Shown here one piece after another: positions 8,517-18,033 of a stretch of DNA of 64,000 nucleotides. The position numbers and the translations under genes are program-made. The stretch's first letter is position 1, and every line of letters starts with the position of its first letter. The notes beneath the pieces are model-generated. The model did not search any database and had not been told where the DNA came from. It saw nothing but the letters and a program-made list of their open reading frames with translations. Where the stretch lies: contig NZ_SCFN01000004.1 in NCBI RefSeq assembly GCF_004138285.1, positions 248,001 to 312,000 on the forward strand, read 5' to 3'. This DNA comes from Gottfriedia acidiceleris. GTDB lineage: Bacteria > Bacillota > Bacilli > Bacillales > Bacillaceae_G.

Positions 8517-9485
8517 TTAAACAGATAAGATGATTTTTCCAGTTGATTTTCTACTTTCTAATAGATCATGAGCAAGCTTACCATCTTTTAAAGGAAACAC
8601 AGTAGGTTGTTGTACGATTAATTGTTTAGTTGCAATCCAATTAAATAGCTCATTACTTCTACGTAGTCTCTCTTCCTTCGAAATTAGCACATTCCACAAG
8701 TCTCCACCAGTTAGCGTTTTTGAGGTATCCATTAACATTCTTGGATCGATATGAACTGGATCCCCTCCAGCCATTCCATAAAATACAACTGTACCGTGAA
8801 CTTTTGTTGCTTCAAAGCTATCCATTATTGTAGATCCTACTGATTCATATACAACATCTACACCATTTTTTTCTTTTGTTAATTCTTTGATTTGTGAAAC
8901 CCAATTATCAGTATATAAAAATACTTCTTTTGCACCGATTGATAAAGCTTTTTCTCTTTTTTCTTGTGATGAGGTTAAACCGATTACCTCTCCACCTTTT
9001 AAAAGAATCATTTGAGTCAATAATTGGCCCACACCACCTGCTACTGCATGAACAAGTGCAACATCACCTGCTTTTATTTTATAACTATCATTAATTAAAT
9101 AATGTGCAGTTAACCCTTGTAACATAATAGATGCAGCAATTTCAAAGTTAATTTCATCTGGAATTGGTACAATATGAGATTCCTTTGCAGCAACATACTC
9201 TGCATTCGAAAAAGGAACATCTGCAAACGCTACGCGATCTCCTATTTTATAGTCCGTTACATCAGAACCGACTTCAGTAATAATTCCAGAGCCTTCATAC
9301 CCTAAAATATATGGAGGATCACCTGCTAAATGATAATTTCCTTTACGACGATAAATATCTGCAAAATTAACACCTACAGCCTTCATTTCAACTAATACTT
9401 CATCATTTGAAATTTTAGGTGTTGCTATTTCTTCGTATCTTAATACGTCTGATTGACCAAATTCTCTAAAAACAAGTGCTTTCAT
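8517..9485 (-). CDS. NADPH:quinone reductase / zinc-type alcohol dehydrogenase family protein
   Basis: A 322-residue medium-chain dehydrogenase/reductase. It has the GroES-like N-terminal domain (GVNFADIYRRKGNYH, ILGYEGSGIITEVG) and a nucleotide-binding fold with HAVAGGVGQ near residues 145-153. It lacks the structural zinc cysteines, as in quinone oxidoreductases (QOR). Likely role: two-electron or one-electron reduction of quinones or enones with NADPH. It follows nrdF by 18 bases on the same strand, so read-through from the nrd genes is possible. Confidence 0.85.
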   Translation of the reverse strand: MKALVFREFGQSDVLRYEEIATPKISNDEVLVEMKAVGVNFADIYRRKGNYHLAGDPPYILGYEGSGIITEVGSDVTDYKIGDRVAFADVPFSNAEYVAAKESHIVPIPDEINFEIAASIMLQGLTAHYLINDSYKIKAGDVALVHAVAGGVGQLLTQMILLKGGEVIGLTSSQEKREKALSIGAKEVFLYTDNWVSQIKELTKEKNGVDVVYESVGSTIMDSFEATKVHGTVVFYGMAGGDPVHIDPRMLMDTSKTLTGGDLWNVLISKEERLRRSNELFNWIATKQLIVQQPTVFPLKDGKLAHDLLESRKSTGKIILSV

Positions 9486-9503
9486 TTACATACTTCCTTA
9501 TAT

Positions 9504-10472
9504 TTAAAATTCAAAAACAAAATCCTCATCTGTTAATTTTTCCACTGTAACTGCTTTTACATACCCATTACCTTTAACAGAGAAGAAATCATGATTTTTA
9601 GTATCCGTTTTTAAACCATTTAAAACTATCGGATTAATATCTTCTTCATCAAAATAATAATCAAATCCTAAGTTCATTAACGCTTTGTTTGCATTATATC
9701 GAATAAACTTATTAACTTCATCTACTAAACCAATTGAAGAATAAATTTCTTCTGTATATTGCAACTCAATTTCATATAATTGAACTAATAATGACATTGT
9801 TTCATTGTAAAGTCGAGTTTTTTGTTCATCAGTAAATTGATCATAAATTTGTTGCGCTAATAGCCCTACAAATACACCATGAATACTTTCATCACGTAAA
9901 ATTAGATTAATAATCTCTCCACTAGCAGTCATTTTACCTTGACCAGCTAAGTATAATGGGAAGAAAAATCCACTATAAAATAAGTAACTTTCTAAAAATA
10001 CACTTGCAACCATTGCCATGTATAACTCTTCATCCGAAACATCACGCTTTAATAGATTTAAATAATAGGAAGAAATTAATTCCGATTTTTTAGTTAAAAT
10101 TGGATGCTCGTCCACCCATTTAAACAAATCTTCAATTTCATCTTCTGTAGCTAGAGTTGTAAAAATATGCGAATAGCTTTTCGCATGTACTTCTTCCATT
10201 GCACCCATAAATGCTAGTACACTTTTTGCTTGTAAATTTTTAAGATGAACTAAGATTAAAGGCATACCTTCTCCGCCTTGCTTAGTATCTAATAATGTTA
10301 GACCACCTAAAACCTTTTTAAATGCTGATTGTTCCTCTTTTGATAATGTATTCCAAGTATTTTTATCAGATGAAACGACAATTTCTTCTTCAGTCCAAAA
10401 CTGCGATAGATTTTGCTTCCAAAATACTAAACTAAAATCATCTTCTTTTTTATTCCAGTTAACAGCTTTCAT
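9504..10472 (-). CDS. nrdF: NrdF, class Ib ribonucleotide reductase beta subunit
   Basis: A 322-residue radical-generating subunit. The di-metal ligands D62, E93 and H96 and the radical tyrosine Y100 have exactly the family spacing (31, 3 and 4 residues). A second ligand set lies in ESYLFYSGF and RDESIHG. It supplies the tyrosyl radical that NrdE uses to reduce ribonucleoside diphosphates; NrdI helps assemble the manganese cofactor. A hairpin separates it from nrdE upstream. Confidence 0.96.
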   Translation of the reverse strand: MKAVNWNKKEDDFSLVFWKQNLSQFWTEEEIVVSSDKNTWNTLSKEEQSAFKKVLGGLTLLDTKQGGEGMPLILVHLKNLQAKSVLAFMGAMEEVHAKSYSHIFTTLATEDEIEDLFKWVDEHPILTKKSELISSYYLNLLKRDVSDEELYMAMVASVFLESYLFYSGFFFPLYLAGQGKMTASGEIINLILRDESIHGVFVGLLAQQIYDQFTDEQKTRLYNETMSLLVQLYEIELQYTEEIYSSIGLVDEVNKFIRYNANKALMNLGFDYYFDEEDINPIVLNGLKTDTKNHDFFSVKGNGYVKAVTVEKLTDEDFVFEF

Positions 10473-10498
10473 TTATATTTCCCCCTAATCATAAAGAA

Positions 10499-10552
10499 AG
10501 CTCGATGATATAGAAAAATATGCATAAAGCATTCTATATTCGAGCTTTTCAT
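10499..10552 (-). promoter_or_regulatory. Hairpin between nrdE and nrdF
   Basis: On the minus strand AAAGCTCGA...TATAGAA pairs with TTCTATA...TCGAGCTTT around a loop of about 20 bases, and a short T-rich stretch follows. It could be a partial terminator or an RNA-processing/stability element that sets the NrdE:NrdF ratio. No nrdH-like glutaredoxin gene is present in the gap. Confidence 0.55.
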
Positions 10553-10608
10553 TTTAGATCATTAAGTAATTTAATTTTGATTCAATTTAGAAGTTCAATA
10601 TTACTTTT

Positions 10609-12693
10609 TTATACTGAGCAACTAATACATTCTTCTACACTCAATTTACGAGTACGTGTGTAATATAAACTCTTTAATCCTTTTTTATTAGCATAAATAT
10701 AGTACCTAGCAAGCTCTCGCGTTGAGATATCACTGTTTACATATAAGATTGTACTAATCCCTTGATCGACATGCTGCTGAATTTCAGCAATTAAGTCGAT
10801 TAACTTAAATTGGTTAATATCATAAGCTGATTTATAATACCAGAAACTATTTTTTGATAAATATGGCATCGGATAATAAGTTGTTGAATTTGCGTAAGTT
10901 CTAGATTCAATAACATTTACAATCGGCATAACCGATGAAGTAGCATTTTGAATGTAGCTAATCGATTGAGTAGGCGCGATTGCTAAACGATAACTGTTAT
11001 ATAATCCATACGCTTGTACTTGCTTACTTAACGTAACCCAGTCAAATTCATTCGGGATATAGATCCCATTAAATAATTCCTTTACCTTGCCTGTTTTAGG
11101 TTCAAATGATTTTGAAGTATACTTTTCAAAATAAGTACCTTTAGCATATTCACTCTTTTCAAAATCCTTAAACGTTTTACCAGTTTCTTTAGCGATTAAC
11201 ATACTTTTTTCAATAGAATAAAAGTTTACCATCATAAAGAATGTATTCGCAAAATCTTTAGCCTCAGCACTTTCATATGAAATTCCATTTTTCGCTAAAA
11301 ATCCATGCAAATTCATTGCACCTAGACCAACCGAATGAAGTTCTTCATTTGCCTTTTTCACTGTAGGTGCATTCTCTATTTCCGTCATATCAGTTACAGC
11401 GGTTAATGCCTCAATCCCAACATGTACAGATTCTCTGATCGCTTTATTTTCCATTACGTTTACAATGTTTAATGATCCTAAATTACAATTCACATCACGT
11501 TTGATTTGATCTTCTTCACCATAGTTATTAATGACTGATGTTTCTTGTAGTTGAAAAATTTCTGTACACAAATTAGACATTTTAATTTCGCCAATATCCT
11601 TTAATGCATGCTGTTGATTAGCATTACTTTTATACATCAAATATGGATAACCAGATTCTAACTGAATCGCGGCAATTTTTACTAAAAGATCACGTGCACT
11701 TAAATCTAGTTTTTTCTTTTTAACTCGCTCATTATTTAATAATTCTTCATATCTTTCATCTATATCAAAATCATCTAAATGAATTCCATATTCTTTATAC
11801 ACTGTATAAGGTGCGAATACATAGAATGGTTCATTTTTTTCTGCTAGTTCAAAAAATTTATTTGGAACAATTAAACCGATTGATAGTGATTGAATTCTAC
11901 TCTTCTCATCGGCATTGATTTTTTTTGTATCAAGAAATTCAACTACGTCCCAGTGGAAAATATTTAAATATGATGCACCAGCACCTTTACGTTGTCCTAG
12001 CTGGTTAGCATATGAAAATGAATCTTCTAATAGCTTCATAACAGGAACAACACCACTTGCAGCGTTATCAATTTCTTTAATTTGTTCTCCACGCGCTCTA
12101 AGTTTTGATAGATTTAGTGCAACACCACCGCCGATTTTTGACAGTTGCATTGCCGTATTAATTTGGAATCCTATTGAATTTAAACTATCGTCCATTTCTA
12201 GTAAGAAACATGACACCAATTCGCCTCTTCTACTTCTTCCAGCATTTAAGAAAGTTGGAGTAGCTGGCTGATAGTTTTGTTGAATCATCATTTTTGCTAA
12301 TTTCAATGCTTTTTCAATATTGCCTCTTCCTAAATATAGTGCAACGATCGCAATTCGATCTTCATATCCTTCTAAATAATGCTTTCCATCATTTGTTTTT
12401 AATGCGTAATCTTTAAAGAATTTTGATGCGGCCATATATGATTGAAAAGTGAAACCTGCATTGTATACTAACTCATATAATTTTTCTATTTCATCAAAGG
12501 AGTAATCCATCTCGACATTATAATAGTAGTTTTCTTGAATCATATAGTTTAAGCGTTCTTTTAAAGAAGAAAACTGAATCTTTTTATCTTCAACTTCTTT
12601 TAAGAAACAAAGAAGCGCTTCTTTATCTTTTGCGAGATCAAAAAAACCATCTTTTTTAATCGTCAATTCATTATTCAGCTCAATATGTCTCAA
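10609..12693 (-). CDS. nrdE: NrdE, class Ib ribonucleotide reductase alpha subunit
   Basis: The catalytic subunit. Key features are the active-site cysteine regions (ELVSCFLLEMDD, NLCTEIFQL, NCNLGSLN), the finger loop, and the C-terminal redox pair CISC near the end. I place the start at the TTG at 12693, which has AAGGAG nine bases upstream and gives LRHIELNNEL, aligning with other NrdE N-termini (694 residues). The open frame extends 19 codons further to an ATG at 12750, but that would run deep into nrdI. With the TTG start, nrdI and nrdE overlap by 14 bases. Confidence 0.93.
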   Translation of the reverse strand: MRHIELNNELTIKKDGFFDLAKDKEALLCFLKEVEDKKIQFSSLKERLNYMIQENYYYNVEMDYSFDEIEKLYELVYNAGFTFQSYMAASKFFKDYALKTNDGKHYLEGYEDRIAIVALYLGRGNIEKALKLAKMMIQQNYQPATPTFLNAGRSRRGELVSCFLLEMDDSLNSIGFQINTAMQLSKIGGGVALNLSKLRARGEQIKEIDNAASGVVPVMKLLEDSFSYANQLGQRKGAGASYLNIFHWDVVEFLDTKKINADEKSRIQSLSIGLIVPNKFFELAEKNEPFYVFAPYTVYKEYGIHLDDFDIDERYEELLNNERVKKKKLDLSARDLLVKIAAIQLESGYPYLMYKSNANQQHALKDIGEIKMSNLCTEIFQLQETSVINNYGEEDQIKRDVNCNLGSLNIVNVMENKAIRESVHVGIEALTAVTDMTEIENAPTVKKANEELHSVGLGAMNLHGFLAKNGISYESAEAKDFANTFFMMVNFYSIEKSMLIAKETGKTFKDFEKSEYAKGTYFEKYTSKSFEPKTGKVKELFNGIYIPNEFDWVTLSKQVQAYGLYNSYRLAIAPTQSISYIQNATSSVMPIVNVIESRTYANSTTYYPMPYLSKNSFWYYKSAYDINQFKLIDLIAEIQQHVDQGISTILYVNSDISTRELARYYIYANKKGLKSLYYTRTRKLSVEECISCSV

Positions 12694-13039
12694 GCTTTTC
12701 CACTCCTTCAATAAAATATTGTACATCTCGACTTGTCCCTGACAGTTCAAACTTTGATAACACTGGAACTTGATAGTCTGATGCTATTTTATCTGCACTT
12801 GCTGCAAAAGAATCTCCCCAGTTTTTATTACCACTTGCACTGACTGCTTTTAAATACTTCGAATTACCCTCCAAAAAAGTACTTACGTTTTCAGGTACGT
12901 TACCAAATCCTGTAGTATAGGTTACGAGAATATACGGTACTTCAATTTTTAGTCCATCTTTTATTTGGATTGACGGCATTCTAACTTTATTGACAAATCG
13001 CTTAACATTGCCAGTCATTGAACTGTAAACTATCACCAT
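12680..13039 (-). CDS. nrdI: NrdI, flavodoxin-like ribonucleotide reductase maturation protein
   Basis: A 119-residue flavodoxin-like protein with the FMN-phosphate loop YSSMTGNVKRF near the N-terminus, VTYTTGFGNVP near 40-50, and SGNKNWGDSF near 89-98. It delivers an oxidant to NrdF for assembly of the manganese-tyrosyl radical cofactor. First gene of nrdI-nrdE-nrdF. The ATG follows CGAGGTGATA. Confidence 0.95.
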   Translation of the reverse strand: MVIVYSSMTGNVKRFVNKVRMPSIQIKDGLKIEVPYILVTYTTGFGNVPENVSTFLEGNSKYLKAVSASGNKNWGDSFAASADKIASDYQVPVLSKFELSGTSRDVQYFIEGVEKLETY

Positions 13040-13087
13040 ATTATCACCTCGTTAATATGTAAGAATATTGAAAATACTTATATTATA

Positions 13088-13135
13088 TACCTACATATTG
13101 TATTACCTTTTTAGAACAAACACAACATATAGGTA
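13088..13135. promoter_or_regulatory. Candidate paired NrdR boxes upstream of nrdI
   Basis: Two imperfect matches to the NrdR consensus ACACTATATATTGTGT are seen: TACCTACATATTGTAT at 13088-13103 (11 of 16) and ACACAACATATAGGTA at 13120-13135 (10 of 16). Their starts are 32 bases apart, about three helical turns, as is usual for NrdR box pairs. They sit 50-95 bases upstream of nrdI. The matches are imperfect, so this is suggestive only. Confidence 0.4.
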
Positions 13136-13264
13136 ATTATTTTAGAAAATAAACATTTCGACAATATGTCTCGAAATAAAGCAATATATGAAATTTAACA
13201 AATTATGGAGAAGAGTGCAATAAAGTGTAAAACGATTTTTTTGTCAAATGAGGTCATAACATTT

Positions 13265-13352
13265 TCACAAAAAAAGTACTCATTAACACCTTGCGAAATA
13301 AGAAAAAAAGCTAAAAAAACTTTTTTTTTTTTCGCAAACTTTTAATGAGTAC
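13265..13352 (-). terminator. Unusually long terminator hairpin
   Basis: The arms GTACTCATTAA...TTGCGAAA (13276-13298) and TTTCGCAA...TTAATGAGTAC (13330-13352) pair at 20 of 23 positions. The inner A-rich and T-rich stretches can extend the stem. On the minus strand the hairpin is followed by TTTTTTT, so it should terminate the 13399-13593 gene ahead of the nrd promoter. Confidence 0.7.
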
Positions 13353-13398
13353 AAGATTAAAATAATATTATTTTGGCTTTAGATTTTAACAAAAATAG

Positions 13399-13593
13399 TC
13401 AACTTCTAGCTTCTTCCAAGTAAGTATAAATTACATGGCCTCCATGCTGAGCAATCCCACGAAAGTGCTTAAAGTCCTCTCGATTAACGATTATTTGTCT
13501 AAATGTTAAAAAATCATCTTTTGTAACGCTAATTTCTGAAATCTCACCTTTTACTAGCTGATCAATCAAATTGATAAATTCATTTTGTTCCAT
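13399..13593 (-). CDS. Small conserved-looking protein, unknown function
   Basis: A 64-residue acidic, soluble protein with no recognised domain; it contains VKGEISEISVTKDDFLTF and a histidine-rich KHFRGIAQHGGHVIY segment. A plausible ribosome binding site (AAGGGTGA) precedes the ATG. A strong, dedicated terminator follows at 13265-13352, which supports a real transcription unit. Function unknown. Confidence 0.6.
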   Translation of the reverse strand: MEQNEFINLIDQLVKGEISEISVTKDDFLTFRQIIVNREDFKHFRGIAQHGGHVIYTYLEEARS

Positions 13594-13686
13594 ATAATCA
13601 CCCTTTATTATTTTGATCGTTTTTTTTGATCGCTACAAGAAATAAACTTCAAACATAACATTAACAAAGAATGTACTTAATGGAAA

Positions 13687-13998
13687 CTAAATAGTTACAT
13701 CAAGAATTTTTTCTGTAACAGCTAAATTCATATTTTTATTATTTACTAAAATCACTTCACTTTTTCCATCTTTTAAAACTAAGAATGCTTTGGGAATTAC
13801 TTCTACTCCTGTTCCAATACTTGCAAACTCGTATGATGAATGTGCTTCGCCTAGTGCTAAAATCATTTCAAAAAATGGTACTAAAATAATTTTTTCAAAA
13901 AATAATATCGGATCACCAATAAGTGTATTACTACTAACCAAATTTTTAATTTCATTTGAAATTTCTACTTCAAACTCTTCAAACCATTCTTTCAACAA
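13687..13998 (-). CDS. Hypothetical protein, 103 residues
   Basis: I do not recognise this protein. It begins with an acidic helix (EWFEEFEVEISNEIKNL), followed by a hydrophobic stretch (ILFFEKIILVPFFEMILALG) and a beta-like C-terminal part (KAFLVLKDGKSEVILVNN). AGGAGG lies about ten bases before the ATG. It is separated from the next minus-strand gene by about 90 bases. No function proposed. Confidence 0.6.
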   Translation of the reverse strand: MLKEWFEEFEVEISNEIKNLVSSNTLIGDPILFFEKIILVPFFEMILALGEAHSSYEFASIGTGVEVIPKAFLVLKDGKSEVILVNNKNMNLAVTEKILDVTI

Positions 13999-14170
13999 AC
14001 TAACCTCCTGAAAGTGCTACAACCATTTTTGCCTATCAAAAGGTTTTTAAACATAGTTTCTTATGAAAAAAGACATAATTGTAAAAAAATTTAAATTTTC
14101 TCTTTACCTTTAAACCGTTTTCATGCATTATAGAAGGTGTCAAGTCAAAACTTTGTTAGGAGATATGCTC

Positions 14171-14356
14171 ATGAAAATTGCAGAAGCAGGAAATATCATT
14201 GAGTTTAAACAGGGGTTGAAAGGTAGAGTACAAAAAGTTAATAAAAATTCTGTCATTGTTGACATATCCATAATGGAAAACTTCAGAGATTTAGAAATGG
14301 AACCACTAACAGTCGTAAACCATAAGAATTATAAAATAGTAAGAACAGCAGAATAG
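14171..14356 (+). CDS. YkvS/DUF2187 family small protein
   Basis: 61 residues, beginning MKIAEAGNIIEFKQGLKGRV, with the SH3-like pattern of the DUF2187 (YkvS) family, common in Bacillaceae and of unknown function. The open frame starts upstream at 14123, but AGGAG at 14157-14161 is correctly spaced for the ATG at 14171, so the shorter form is chosen. A terminator follows about 110 bases downstream. Confidence 0.75.
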   Translation: MKIAEAGNIIEFKQGLKGRVQKVNKNSVIVDISIMENFRDLEMEPLTVVNHKNYKIVRTAE

Positions 14357-14463
14357 TTTAAAAATAGTAGATTCAGCTTATATTCATATTTTAAAAGGTT
14401 CGAACTACATAGATTTCGATTCTATTAAAATTTTATTAGAATTCTTTACCAAATCAGTCTCAG

Positions 14464-14492
14464 GTCCCGTGTATATCACGGGACTTTTTTTT
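14464..14492 (+). terminator. Terminator after the YkvS-like gene
   Basis: Perfect 8-bp stem GTCCCGTG / CACGGGAC with loop TATAT and eight T residues. Confidence 0.9.
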
Positions 14493-14569
14493 ATGATTAC
14501 AAATGAAAATGTGATAAATGATATTCATGGAAAAATCTGGTACCAATCACTCTTTAGTAAAGGAGATGG

Positions 14570-14680
14570 CTATTTTGTTTCTTTGTCCAATTCTTTAAAC
14601 GATTTTACTTTATCATGTGGCTGATGGTTCGACTTTCTTTCATTCCAAAATCGTTCCTTTTCTTTTTTTGATTTTGTCAT
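14570..14680 (-). CDS. 36-residue basic small protein, unknown
   Basis: A short open frame, ATG at 14680 to TAG at 14570, preceded by a near-perfect ribosome binding site AGGAGGT six bases before the start. It encodes a very charged peptide starting MTKSKKEKERFWNERK, with no hydrophobic segment. Such small hydrophilic peptides are common among sporulation-expressed Bacillus genes, but I cannot name a family. The strong ribosome binding site is the main reason for calling it a gene. Confidence 0.55.
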   Translation of the reverse strand: MTKSKKEKERFWNERKSNHQPHDKVKSFKELDKETK

Positions 14681-14940
14681 TTTCATACCTCCTAAAATTA
14701 ATCAATTTCTTGCCATCTTATCATTTCACAAAAAATGAAAATATATGTTAATTATTTTTAGAAGGATTGAGAAAGAAAATCGTATAAAACTTTAAGAGCT
14801 TTTTCTTGAATTTTAAAGCAGCATCCTAGAGTTGAAATGAACATTCTTCTTTCTGTGAGTAAAAACGTCAATAAAAGATTGAAAATTCGGATTATATTTA
14901 TTTATTACTTTATCACGATCTATAGAAAGGAAGGTATTTA

Positions 14941-17900
14941 ATGAACTTTTTAACTAAGTTTAGTTTAAAAAACTCTGTAGCAATTTTTATTATTTCGTTT
15001 TTATTAATATTTGGAGGATTATATTCTTATTCAAAATTAAAAGTTGAAGAGCTTCCAAATATCGAATTTCCAGCAATCTCTGTTCAAGTTGTTTACCCTG
15101 GTACCGCACCGGATGATATAAATGAGCAGATTACAACAAAACTTGAAAATTCATTTAAATCAATCGAAGGAATAAAGACACTTTCAAGTTCTTCTTTCGA
15201 AAGTGTTTCTGTTATTAATTTAGAATTTCCATTTAATACGGATATGGATAAAGTTGAACAACAAATAAATACAACTTTAAAGGATGCTGGATTACCTGAA
15301 AATGTAACAACAAAAGTAGACCGTTTTTCGTTCGGATCATTCCCTATTTATTACATCTCTATGTTTTCAAAAGATGGTTCAAATATCGAATCAACTTTAA
15401 ATGACGAAATCGTACCAGCTTTAAATAAAATTGAAGGTGTAAACAGTGTTTCGATAGGTGGAGGAAAAACTACTTCTTTATCAATCGAAGTTGATAAGCA
15501 AAAAATTGCAAATTTAGGGCTTTCTTTAACAAGTATAAAAGATCAAATTAATGCAAAATTCCTATCCTTCCCGGCTGGAAAAATAACTGATGGTGATATT
15601 AAAATTCCAATTCGTGTCGAAGAGAAATTAGATACACTCCAAAAACTAAAGGATTTAGAATTACAACCTGCATCATTTACTTCTACTGCACCAAACCAAA
15701 ATGCTCAAACTCCGAAAGTCTTATTAGGAGATATCGCTAAAATTGAATCAGTAGACTCTAAAGACGAATTAATTCGTTATTATGAAAATGATGCTATTTC
15801 AATGGCAATAACAAAGAAACAAGATGCAAATACAGTTGAAGTAGCTGACAAAGTAATAAAAGTACTAGATAAGTACAAAAATGAAATTTCATATAAAGTG
15901 GGCTATAGTTCTGCTGAAGGCGTAAAGTCATCTGTTGAATCTTTAATTAAAGAAGGTTTATTAGGCGCATTATTCGCCTCATTAGCAGTATTGATTTTCT
16001 TACGTAACTTTAGAGCTACATTTATTGCTATTATATCGATACCTTTATCATTATTAATTACATCGATTTTCTTGCTTAAATTAGATATAACGTTAAATAT
16101 TATGACCCTAGGTGGTATGGCAGTTGCAGTAGGGCGAGTAGTTGACGATAGTATCGTTGTAATTGAAAATATTTTCCGAAGAATACGTAAATCAAAAGAA
16201 GGCATTTCAAATAATTTAATTTTATCTTCAACAAAAGAAATATTAAAAGCAGTCACATCTTCTACTATTACTACAATTGTAGTTTTCTTACCTTTAGGTG
16301 TTGTAGGTGGATTTACTAGTAAAATATTCCTGCCTTTTGCTTTAACAATTGTTTTTTCTTTACTTGCTTCATTGTTAGTTTCGATTACAATAGTACCAAT
16401 TTTAGGTCGCTATGCATTTAAGAAAGTGCCACCTGAAGAAAAAGAAGAAAAAATTCAAGTTTGGTACGGTAAAGTGATTGAAAAATCATTAAATCGCAAA
16501 TGGATTGTCATTGTACTAGCTATTGTATTACTTGCAGGTTCTTTCTCTTTAGTAGGTAGACTAGGTTTCACATTTATTCCAAATGAATCTTCACGATCAA
16601 TCATTGCTTCATTAGAACTGCCATCATCAACATCATTAGAAAAAACAAATGAAGTTTCATTAAAAATGGAAAAGATGTTCTTAAATATGAAGCAAGTGAA
16701 AGAAGTTTCTACTGGCGTTGGTAGCCGTGACTTTATGACAGGCCTAAAAACTGAGAATAAAGCTAGCTATTTTATTAATTTAAAACAAAGTGCTGATGTT
16801 GATCAATTTATTAAAGATACAAAAAGTAAAATGGAAAAAGTAGTAGCTTCAGAAGTTCAAGGTGCTAAAGTAGGATTACAAGAAAACTCTTCTGGTGGTC
16901 CACCTTCAAATAATAATGTTGACATCAATTTATATTCTAATAACTTAGTTGCACTTCAAGAAAGTGCAAAAAAAGTTGAAGACTATATGAAAAAGAATGA
17001 TCACCTAAAATATGTTACGAATAATTTCTCTGAAAAACAAAAACAAGTTATTGTTTCAGTTAATGAGAAAAAAGTTTCTGAAAATGGTCTTTCCGCTGGC
17101 ATGATTTTAGGTTTAGTTGCAGACCAAACAAACCCAATCAATATGGGAACATTAAAAATTGATGGAAAAGACCAAAATGTGCAATTAACTTACAATAAAG
17201 AACTCCGATCTGTAGAGGATATTAAAAATATCAAATTGCTTGGTAAATTAGGACCAATTAAATTATCAGATGTAGCCGAAATTAAAGCAGTTGAAACATA
17301 TTCTGCAATTCAAAAATTAGATGGTAAAGTATTTGCGAAGGTTTCTGCTCAAATAAAAGGTAAAGACATTGCTAAAGTGACAAATGAAGTAATCGATGAT
17401 GTAAAAAAAGACGTAGATTTACCATCTGATGTAGCTTTAAAAGGTGGTGGCGGTAGTGATGATACAACCCAAACATTTAAAGACTTAGGTGTTGCGATGG
17501 GAGTTGCAATCGGATTAGTCTATTTAACCATGTTAATTACTTTTGGAAAAGCTCGAATTCCATTTATTATTTTATCTGCATTGGTATTTGTACCAATCGG
17601 TTCATTCGTTTCACTATTCCTTGCAGGCGAACCACTTTCAATTAGTGTAATGATTGGTTTACTAATGTTAATTGGAATCGTAACAACAAATGCAATCGTT
17701 CTAGTCGATCGAATCGGACAAAATATAGAACAAAAAAGATTACCTCTTCGCCAAGCAATCATCGAGGGAGGTAAAACACGTCTAAGACCTATATTAATGA
17801 CCGCATTTGCTACAATAGCTGCTTTATTACCTTTAGCATTAACAACGTCTAGTGGTACACTTATTTCGAAAGGATTAGCTATTACAGTAATTGGTGGTTT

Positions 17901-18018
17901 AACTTCATCGACTTTATTAACGCTAGTATTTATTCCGGTAGTATATGAACTGTTCTTTTCTAAGAGAAAAAAAAAGCATGCTAATTCTGAGGAAACTGCT
18001 AAGGTAGTTAATAATTAA
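14941..18018 (+). CDS. swrC: RND-family exporter (SwrC/AcrB type)
   Basis: A 1025-residue resistance-nodulation-division transporter with twelve predicted membrane segments: one at the N-terminus, two blocks of about five to six, and two large extracytoplasmic loops. The signature GRVVDDSIVVIENIFRR in segment 4 (about residues 397-413) carries the proton-relay aspartates. B. subtilis SwrC exports surfactin and similar amphiphiles; the substrate here is inferred. No membrane-fusion partner or regulator is adjacent, as is usual for Gram-positive RND proteins. Start ATG with AAGGAAGG upstream. Confidence 0.9.
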   Translation: MNFLTKFSLKNSVAIFIISFLLIFGGLYSYSKLKVEELPNIEFPAISVQVVYPGTAPDDINEQITTKLENSFKSIEGIKTLSSSSFESVSVINLEFPFNTDMDKVEQQINTTLKDAGLPENVTTKVDRFSFGSFPIYYISMFSKDGSNIESTLNDEIVPALNKIEGVNSVSIGGGKTTSLSIEVDKQKIANLGLSLTSIKDQINAKFLSFPAGKITDGDIKIPIRVEEKLDTLQKLKDLELQPASFTSTAPNQNAQTPKVLLGDIAKIESVDSKDELIRYYENDAISMAITKKQDANTVEVADKVIKVLDKYKNEISYKVGYSSAEGVKSSVESLIKEGLLGALFASLAVLIFLRNFRATFIAIISIPLSLLITSIFLLKLDITLNIMTLGGMAVAVGRVVDDSIVVIENIFRRIRKSKEGISNNLILSSTKEILKAVTSSTITTIVVFLPLGVVGGFTSKIFLPFALTIVFSLLASLLVSITIVPILGRYAFKKVPPEEKEEKIQVWYGKVIEKSLNRKWIVIVLAIVLLAGSFSLVGRLGFTFIPNESSRSIIASLELPSSTSLEKTNEVSLKMEKMFLNMKQVKEVSTGVGSRDFMTGLKTENKASYFINLKQSADVDQFIKDTKSKMEKVVASEVQGAKVGLQENSSGGPPSNNNVDINLYSNNLVALQESAKKVEDYMKKNDHLKYVTNNFSEKQKQVIVSVNEKKVSENGLSAGMILGLVADQTNPINMGTLKIDGKDQNVQLTYNKELRSVEDIKNIKLLGKLGPIKLSDVAEIKAVETYSAIQKLDGKVFAKVSAQIKGKDIAKVTNEVIDDVKKDVDLPSDVALKGGGGSDDTTQTFKDLGVAMGVAIGLVYLTMLITFGKARIPFIILSALVFVPIGSFVSLFLAGEPLSISVMIGLLMLIGIVTTNAIVLVDRIGQNIEQKRLPLRQAIIEGGKTRLRPILMTAFATIAALLPLALTTSSGTLISKGLAITVIGGLTSSTLLTLVFIPVVYELFFSKRKKKHANSEETAKVVNN

Positions 18019-18033
18019 TTTGATAAATAGGAA

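Noticed and set aside
15903-16256. Minus-strand open frame inside the RND exporter gene
   Set aside because: It is a shadow of the long, clearly coding plus-strand transporter; the same applies to 17520-17762 and to the minus-strand frames inside the phosphate transporter gene.
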